Source: Boswellia sacra (lineage: Eukaryota > Streptophyta > Magnoliopsida > Sapindales > Burseraceae). Taken from it: 64,000 nucleotides of DNA. A model generated the notes under the pieces. The model did no database searches and was not told the DNA's origin. It saw only the letters and a list, made by a program, of their open reading frames with translations. The stretch lies in contig SNVD02003442.1 in NCBI GenBank assembly GCA_013180625.2, forward strand, positions 62,001 to 126,000, written 5' to 3'. Positions 56,844 to 64,000 of the stretch are shown one piece after another. Each line of letters opens with the position of its first letter. The first letter of the stretch is position 1. Made by a program: the position numbers and the translations under genes.

Positions 56844-58584
56844 TGTTAGCCCTAAGGCTACATGATAATTTTGATGATAACAATACACATTGATTAATTG
56901 AGATTTACTAACATGTTTATTTATGTGCAAGAGTAAGATCATTGAAATAATTTTAAAATCAAGAAGAGCCTTATTAAAATGAAGTGTTGAAGCTAAGGAG
57001 AAGACTACATGTTAAAGGCACCAAAGCTTAAGAACAAGGATTGACTCAAGGAATGTGACACATGAGCAAGTTCAATCAATTGGTCATATATATCTCTACA
57101 AATATCTAAATGACGTGATTCTTGAGCCTTTGGAAAGCTTACTCAATTTATAACATTTCATATGTTTTAATAAAATTCAAATTTCAAATGCAAGGTTGTC
57201 CAAATCATCATGCAAGTTGATAAGACAAATGGAAGCAGCTGACGATTGAGCAACGAAATTCCTTTGGACATATCTGAGCTCGAAAAATCCAAAATGACTT
57301 GATTCTTACCGGCATGGAAAGATGAACTTAATTAAGAACATTTCATTATGGTTTAATAAAATTCAAATTTTCAAACAGAAGGCCGGGCAAATTTGACATG
57401 AAAAATTTGTGGACTGACACAAAGAAGAAAAATCAACTCACATGAGCACCGAATGGTGTTTTGGACATATCCTAAGATAGAGATATCCAAATGCTTTGAT
57501 TCTTAATGTTTTGGAAAGATTATTCAAATATGCAGATCTATTATGTTTTTCATAGTTTCAAATTTCAAACAGAACATTGACAAAAATGGCAGACAAAATT
57601 ACGGTTTTTATGGTGGGCAGAAAATATGGAGTTAGTGTCTTCACTTGATTAAGTTCATCCTATTTGCCTATAAAAGGAGCCCTTCTCCCATGCATTCAGG
57701 AAGAGCAAGAGAAGCATCTATCAAGCAAAAAACAAGAGAAATATAAAGTCTAGAGAGCTTTTATATTCTTTATCTACTCTTTGAAGAGAGTTGTACTTTT
57801 GTTGTAAAAATTATCCTTGTTTTGTATGTGTGAGAGTGGATATTCTTGTAAAGGATAATAGTTATCTGAGAGAACTCAGTTTCTGTGTTATCAAAGTTGA
57901 GGAAGTTTCCTGGTTGAGGTTGTTTCATCAAGAAGAAACTCTGGTGTGGTGTTATCAAGGGTTGAAGGAAGTTGCCTTGGTGAGGTTGTTCATCAAGAAG
58001 AACTCTTGGTGTGGTGTTATCAAGAGTTGAAGAAAGTTGCCTTGGGGAGGTTGTTCATCAAGAAGAACTCTTGGTGTGGTGTTATCAAGAGTTGAAGGAA
58101 GTTGCCTTGGTGAGGTTGTTCATCAAGAAGAACTCTTGGTGTGGTGTTATCAAGGTTGAAGGAAGTTGCCTTGGTGAGGTTGTTCATCAAGAAGAACTCT
58201 TGGTGTGGTGTTATCAAGAGTTGGAAGAAAAAGTCTTGGTGAGGTTGTTCATCAAGCAAGTTGTAAAGATTTCTACAACTTGGTGGAAAGCTTAGCTCGT
58301 GGAGCTAGGAGCCCGTGGACGTAGGCAAGGTTTGCCGAACCACGTAAATTGAGTTTGCACTCTCTCTATCCCTTTTCTCTTTACATTTACTTGCACTTGT
58401 GATTGTTCATCATTATTATTCTTTTGATTGCATCTTTGATAAATTCTAATTTCATCTTCTTCGCCTTTATTTTCAAAGAAAGAGTGAACTAATTTTGATC
58501 TTTCAAGAAAAGTTTTCTAAATCCGTTTTGATAAATAAAAACCCAATTCACCCCCCCTCTAGGGTTGCCATACGTGGGTCAACA
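56844..58584 (+). mobile_element. Copia element 2 5' LTR
   Basis: TGTTAGCCCTAAGG to TACGTGGGTCAACA. About three 185-bp U3 units (anchors near 57180, 57366 and 57560). TATAAAAGG at 57669. Five 65-bp units at 57900-58260. Confidence 0.94.
57900..58260 (+). repeat. About 65-bp tandem units, copia 2 5' LTR
   Basis: Five copies anchored by GTTCATCAAGAAGAACTC or variants, one per 64-65 bp. The 3' LTR has only three (63400-63610). Confidence 0.9.
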
Positions 58585-58586
58585 AG

Positions 58587-58599
58587 TGGTATCAGAGCA
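58587..58599 (+). other. Primer-binding site (initiator tRNA-Met)
   Basis: TGGTATCAGAGCA two bases after the 5' LTR is the standard Ty1/copia primer site, complementary to the 3' end of plant initiator tRNA-Met. Confidence 0.96.
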
Positions 58600-58639
58600 A
58601 GGTTGCTCAATTTTTTAAATCTTAATCGATTTTTGAGCT

Positions 58640-60360
58640 ATGGCAACTTTTAATTCAACTTCATATGTTGAGGGACTTTCTATCTCTAGACCTCCATTTT
58701 TAATGGAAGTGATTACTCTTATTGAAAAACTAGAATGAGTATTTTCTTGAAATCTTTTGATTATGATTTATGGTCTATTGTTTTGGAAGGACCTTTTGTT
58801 CCTACCAAAATTGAAAATGGAGAAAGCATGCTTAAAGAACCTAAAGAGTTTAGTGAAGATGATAAAAAGAAAATGAGTTTGAATGCTAAAGCTATGAATG
58901 TGTTATATTGTGCTCTAGATAGAAATGAGTTTAATAGAATATCTACTTGTTCTACGGCACAAGAAATATGGCACACAATTGAAGTAACTCATGAAGGAAC
59001 TAGTCAAGTTAAAGAATCCAAAATTAGTATGCTAGTTCATAGTTATGAGCTTTTTAAGATGAAATCGGATGAATCAATTTCTAAAATGTTTACTAGATTT
59101 ACGGATATTATTAATAGTTTGAAATCTCTTGGTAAATCTTATTCTAATGTTGAAATGGTGATAAAGATTCTTAGGTGTTACCAAAATCTTGGGAGCCAAA
59201 GGTGACGGCAATTCAAGAAGCAAAGGACCTCACCAAACTACCATTAGAAGAACTTATGGGTTCTCTCATGACTCATGAAATCACCTGAAGGAGAATGAAG
59301 AAGATTTCAAGAAAAAGAAAAATATCGCTTTCAAATCTTCAACAAAAGAAGATGATGACTCCGACGATGAAGGAGACGATGAAGATCTTGCATTCATCAC
59401 AAGAAAGCTAAAAAGGATGATTAGAAGAAACCAAGGATTCAAGAAGAATTCTAGAAGGGAGTACAAAGGGCAAAGCTCAAAGCAAGATAAAAAAAATGAT
59501 CAAGTCATTTGCTATGAGTGCAAGAAACCGGGACATGTAAAGATGGATTGTCCTTACTTCAAGAGTCAAAACAAGAAATCCAAAGCAATGAAAGCCACAA
59601 ATTGGGATGATAGTTAAGCTAGCTCCACCGAAGAAGAAGATTGCAAAGTGGCAAACATGTGCTTCATGGCTTTAAGTGAAGATGAGGTAAGTATTCTAAA
59701 CTATGATCCTAAACTTTCATATGATGAATTACTTGAAACATTCCAAAATTTACATGTGCAAGTTGATAAGCAAAATTCAAAAATCAATGCTTTCAAAAAG
59801 AAGTCAAAAATTATGTTTTCTCAATTAGAAGAGTTGGTGGAAATAAATGAAGCTTTAGAAAATGAAAATGAAATTTTAAAGCAAAAAGATTTGAAAGTTT
59901 GGAAAGTCAAATACATTTTTTAAAAACTGAAAATGAGATTTTAAAACAAAAGGATTTTGATAAATTAGAGAAAGAAAATGTTATTTTGAAAAAGGAAAAT
60001 AATGACTTAAGAAATATTGTTGATAGTTTTACAAAAAGCACAAAAATTTGAATTCTATGTTACAAAACCAAAGGTGTGTTTTTGATAAAAGAGGTTTAGG
60101 ATATAAAACTCATAAAAATCAAAAGTATTTAAAAATTATTTTGCTCATGCATCTTCTAGAAATAATCCTAATCATTCATGTACTTATTGTGGAAGAAAAG
60201 GACACAAAGTGCATTCTTGCTATATTAAGAGAAATCCTAAGTTGAAACAAATATGGGTTCCAAAAAGTACCATAACTAACCTCCAAGGACCCAAGAACAT
60301 TTGGGTACCAAAAAGTCGCTCTTTTAATGTTGATTGTAGAGACAAAGGAGTGGCAAACAC
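58640..60360 (+). pseudogene. Copia element 2 gag
   Basis: ATG at 58640 begins MATFNSTSYVEGLSISRPP. A lost T in the run near 58691 and TGA in place of Trp (about 58730) break it. The open stretch 58735-59205 is the UBN2-type gag core (SFDYDLWSIVLEGPFVPT ... MFTRFTDIINSLKSLGKSY). Another one-base loss is near 59178. The first zinc knuckle CYECKKPGHVKMDC is at 59510-59551. A long Lys/Glu-rich coiled coil (59690-60040) follows. The second knuckle CTYCGRKGHKVHSC is at 60179-60220. Two knuckles and a coiled coil fit a Sirevirus gag. Confidence 0.9.
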
Positions 60361-60735
60361 AAGTGGTACTTAGATAGTGGATGCTCAAGGCATATGACCG
60401 GAGATGCCTCCAAATTTTCAAGATTAATCATGAAGAAATGAGGATATGTGGCCTTCGGTGATAATGCAAAAGGAAGGGTAATCGAACATGGTGATATTGG
60501 TAACCCTTCTTCACCTATTATTAAAGATGTTTTGCTTGTTCATGGTTTGAAACATGATTTGATTAGTATTAGTCAATTATGTGATAAGGGATATTTTGTT
60601 GCTTTTGAGCCTAATAGATGTGTGATTAAGGATGTTAGTAACAATAAGACATTATTTGTTGGTAATAGATGTGGTAATATTTATACAATTGATATTGATG
60701 TTAATGATCATGTAGAAAAATTGTTTCATTGTTAA
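60361..60735 (+). pseudogene. Copia element 2 protease
   Basis: The active site D-S-G at 60373-60381 is followed by CSRHMTGDASKF and a TGA (about 60440). VAFGDNAKGRVIEHGDIGNP and LISISQLCDKGYFVAFEPNR complete the core. The DSG frame is one base off from the knuckle frame upstream, exactly as in copia element 1. A one-base insertion near 60718 shifts into integrase. Confidence 0.9.
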
Positions 60736-61430
60736 TCATGATGCTTGGTTATGGCATAGAAGGCTAGGTCATGCTAGCATGGACACAATTTCAAAAATTT
60801 CTAAAAATGATTTAGTTGATGGTCTTCCAAAAATAAAATTTGGAAAGGATAAGATTTGTGATGCTTGTCAATTTGAAAAACAAGTGAGAACTTCTTTTAA
60901 ACAAAGGAAATTTATTTCAACAAATAAACCTCTACAATTACTTCATTTGGATTTATTTGGACCATCAAGAACTCAAAGCCTTGGTGGAAAGTATTATGTT
61001 TTTGTTATTGTGGATGATTATTCAAGATTCACTTGGGTATTATTCTTGAAAACTAAAAATGAGGCCATACAAGCTTTTTCAAAATTTGTAAAAAGAGTCC
61101 AAAATCAAAAAGGGTATTCTATTGTGTCCATTAGGAGTGATCATGGTGGTGAAGTAGACAATGTTGCATTTGAAAATCTTTGTGATGAAAATGGTTTTGA
61201 GCATAATTTTTCCTCACTTAGAACTCCACAACAAAATGGTGTTGTTGAAAGGAAAAATAGGACTATCCAAGAAATGGCTAGGACCATGTTACTTGAAAAT
61301 AATTTGCCAAAATATTTTTGGGCCGAAGCCGTTAATACCGCATGCTTTATAATCAATAGAGTCCATATTAGAGCTTTAATAAAGAAAACTCCTTATGAAC
61401 TTTGGAAAGGAAAACCCAACACCTAACATT
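60736..61430 (+). pseudogene. Copia element 2 integrase (well preserved)
   Basis: HHCC: LWHRRLGHASM and CDACQFEKQ. Core: LHLDLFGPSRTQSLGGKYY (first Asp), IRSDHGGEVDNVAFE (second Asp), NGVVERKNRTIQEM (Glu), then MLLENNLPKYFWAEAVNTA and KKTPYELWKGK. The core is open from about 60779 to 61426, where a small insertion shifts the frame. This is one of the best-preserved coding segments in the window. Confidence 0.94.
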
Positions 61431-61960
61431 GGATTTTTTAAAGTTTTTGGATGTAAATGTTTTATTTTAAACACTAAGGATAACCTTGGAAAATTTGATG
61501 CAAAAGCCGATGTTGGAATTTTTGTTGGCTACTCCAACCATAGTAAAGCATATAGAGTTTTTAACAAAAAGACTCTTACTATTGAAGAATCTATGCATGT
61601 TGAATTTGATGAAACTAATGTTATTTCTTCAAAGAATTTAGATGATGATATTGTTGAGGTAGAAAGGCAAATCAAGGAATCAAGGCTTGATGAAATGAGC
61701 CAAGATGAATTACAACTTCAACAAGAAAAGCTTGTGGAAGTAAATGATTCTTCCCAAGAATTACCAAAGGAATGGAGGTATGCAAAAGCTCACTTTAAAG
61801 ATCTCATTATTAGTGAACCATCACAAGGTATGAAAACTAGATATTCTTTTAAGAATTTTTGTAATCATTTTGTTTTTGTCTCTCAATTTGAACCAAAATC
61901 TTTTAAAGAAGCCGAAAATGATGAAAGTTGGATTTTGGCTATGCAAGAAGAATTAAACTA
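61431..61960 (+). pseudogene. Copia element 2 integrase C-terminus and RT spacer
   Basis: Open 188-codon segment: KVFGCKCFILNTKDN, GIFVGYSNHSKAYRVFNKKT, MHVEFDETNV, then an acidic spacer and SFKEAENDESWILAMQEELN, the usual start of the copia RT domain. A stop at 61959 and then loss of the whole RT and RNase H. Confidence 0.9.
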
Positions 61961-62316
61961 ATTTGAGAGAAATCAAGTTTGGGAATTAGTCCCTAGACCC
62001 AAATATGACTAAACCCCTTAGTCAATATAGATTTTGCATAATTAGAAGAGAATTAGGCATGTTGGATATGTCTTAATTTTGCTTTTATATGATTATCTTT
62101 GAATGGTAGCATATGTTAAGGGGGAGTATATATTTAGAGGGAGTAGTTAATTTGATTACATCTTTTTGATGATAACAAAAGGGGGAGAAATGGTTGAATT
62201 GCTTATATTCATAACAAGTGCCATTTTTTTGTTTATTCTTGATTTTATTTTCATTCTTGATTTTATATTATATTTTAAAGCAATCAATGATTTATCATCA
62301 TCAAAAAGGGGAAGAT
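61961..62316 (+). mobile_element. Copia element 2 3' internal region with polypurine tracts
   Basis: A short broken RT-start remnant (WELVPRPK-like) is followed directly by non-coding sequence. AGGGGGAG-type tracts lie at about 62118, 62137, 62177-62188 and 62302-62316. The last is the primer for plus-strand synthesis next to the 3' LTR. Confidence 0.85.
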
Positions 62317-63928
62317 TTTTAGCCCTAAGGCTACATGATAATTTTGATGATAACAATACACATTGATTAATTGAGATTTACTAACATGTTTATTTATGCG
62401 CAAGAGTAAGATCATTGAAAAAATTTTAAAATCAAGAAGAGACTTATTAAAATGAAGTGTTGAAGCTAAGGAGAAGACTACATGTTAAAGGCACCAAAGT
62501 TTAAGAACAAGTGCAAGGTTGTCCAAATCATCATGCAAGTTGAAAGACAAATGGAAGCAGCTGACATGAGCACCGAATACTCCTTTGGACATATCTTGAG
62601 CTAGAAAAATCAAAATGACTTGATTCTTGCGGCATTGGAAAGATGACTTAATGAAGAACATTTCATATGTTTTGAAAAAATTCAAATTTCAAACAGAAGG
62701 CCGACATAATTGACATGCAATTCGGTGGACTGACACAAAGAAGAAAAATCAACTCACATGAGCACCGAATGGTGTTTTCGCCATATCTTAAGATAAAGAT
62801 ATCCAAATGCTTTGATTCTTAATGTTTTGGAAAGCTAATTCAAATATGCAGATCTTTTATGTTTTGAAGAAATTCAAATTTCAAACGAAAGGCTAACAGA
62901 ATTATCATTCAATTTGGTGGACTGACACAAGAAAGAAAAATCAAGTCACATGAGCACCGAATAGTGTTTTAGTCATATCTTGAGCTACAGATATCCAAAT
63001 GACTTGATTTGTGATGCGTTGGAAAGCTTATTCAAATGTGCAAATCTTTTATGTTTTATAGATTTTCAAATTTCAAACGGAACATTGACAAAAGGGGAAG
63101 ACAAAATTACCATTTTTATGGTGGGTAGAAAATTTGGAGTTGGTGTCTTCACTTGATTAAGTTCATCTCATTTGCCTATAAAAGGAGCCATTCTCCCATG
63201 CATTCAACAAGTGCAAGAGAAGCATTTATCAAGCAAAAAACAAGAGAAATATCAAGTCTAGAGAGCTTTTATATTCTTTATCTACTCTTTGAAGAGAGTT
63301 ATACTTTTGTTGTAAAAATTATCTTTGTTCTTGCATTGTGGTGAGAGTGAGATCTTCTTGTAAAGGATAAAAGTTATCCTTGAGAGAACTCTTTCCTTGG
63401 TGAGGTTGTTCATCAAGAAGAACTCTTGGTGTTGTGTTATCAAGAGTTGAAGAAAGTTGCCTTGGTGAGGTTGTTCATCAAGAAGAACTCTTGGTGTGGT
63501 GTTATCAAGGGTTGAATGAAGTTGCCTTGGTGAGGTTGTTCATCAAGAAGAACTCTTGGTGTGGTGTTATCAAGAGTTGGAAGAAAAAGTCTTGGTGAGG
63601 TTTTTCATCAAGCAAGTTGTAAAGATTCTACAACTTAGTGGAAAGCTTAGCTCGTGGAGCTAGGAGCCCGTGGACGTAGGCAAGGTTTGCCGAACCACGT
63701 AAATTGAGTTTGTACTCTCTCTATCCCTATCCTCTTTATATTTACTTGCACTTGTGATTGTTCTTTATTGCCATTCTCTTGATTGCTTTCTATTTTCATC
63801 TTCTTCACCTTTGTTCTTAAAGAAAGATTTAAATAATTTTGATCTTTCAAGAAAAGTTTTCTAAATCCGTTTTTATAAATAGAAACCCAATTCACCCCCC
63901 CTCTTGGGTTGCCATACCTGGGTCAACA
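62317..63928 (+). mobile_element. Copia element 2 3' LTR
   Basis: The start is altered (TTTTAGCCC, not TGTTAGCCC) and the end is GGGTCAACA. About 160 bp near 62508 is missing relative to the 5' LTR, at the join ACAAG/GTGCAAGG. TATAAAAGG at 63177. Three 65-bp units at 63400-63610. Confidence 0.92.
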
Positions 63929-64000
63929 GTAATCTGATTGACTCAAGTTTGGCTACTAGTGCAAAGGTTTTATCAAAGTGTATGCCTTCTACTTATGTGT
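63929..64000. other. Right flank of copia element 2
   Basis: 72 bp of unassigned sequence; nothing recognisable. Confidence 0.4.

Larger units (their letters stand above)
56844..63928 (+). mobile_element. Copia element 2 (Sirevirus-like), RT-less
   Basis: A 7.1-kb element with LTRs of 1741 and 1612 bp, an initiator-Met primer site, gag with two zinc knuckles, protease, integrase and several AGGGGGAG tracts. It lacks RT and RNase H. The flanks are ACAAC on the left and GTAAT on the right, so no target duplication is visible. A later rearrangement or recombination between elements is possible. Confidence 0.92.

Overview
This window looks like heterochromatin from a flowering plant, probably a eudicot. 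It is AT-rich and consists almost entirely of nested LTR retrotransposons. I see no ordinary intron-bearing host gene, tRNA, rRNA or CRISPR array.

Layout. 1-869 is part of a gypsy-type LTR cut by the window edge. 870-8319 holds degenerate minus-strand Ty3/gypsy pieces that resemble the Tat lineage: gag, protease, RT and two LTRs. 8320-10198 plus 21736-24046 is a 5'-truncated Ty1/copia element of Sirevirus type. It is split by a complete Athila-like element, E1 (10199-21730, minus strand, target duplication GCTAT). After a stretch of minisatellite come two more complete Athila-like elements on the plus strand: E2 (25743-36975, duplication AGAAG) and E3 (37684-49356, duplication TATAA). Then follow more tandem repeats, a plus-strand Tat-type LTR (50330-52408) and a minus-strand Tat gag and LTR. 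That last LTR was broken by a 1.26-kb TG..CA element (duplication TTAAG) and by a second copia element (56844-63928).

Main discovery. All three Athila-like elements carry the same two extra sense-strand genes between integrase and the 3' LTR. The first is an unrecognised, basic, Cys-rich protein of about 182 residues. It resembles, in a limited way, the cysteine-rich nucleic-acid-binding proteins of plant flexi-type RNA viruses. The second is an intronless copy of LONELY GUY (LOG), the enzyme that releases active cytokinin from its nucleotide precursor. Order, orientation and position match in E1, E2 and E3, so the cargo was acquired before the family spread. Every copy now carries frameshifts, stops or active-site changes, though the E1 LOG is nearly intact.

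Other points. Both copia copies lack reverse transcriptase and RNase H at the same junction, so they look like a non-autonomous subfamily moved by relatives. At 11659-11696 lies a perfect pair of Tn5 mosaic ends, the Nextera mate-pair junction adapter, so the assembly is chimeric or gap-filled there. Several long C or G homopolymers and a 117-base C-rich foreign block inside the E3 integrase also point to poor assembly quality. Some of the disabling indels, especially in E3 around 44.1-46.1 kb, may therefore be errors and not real mutations.
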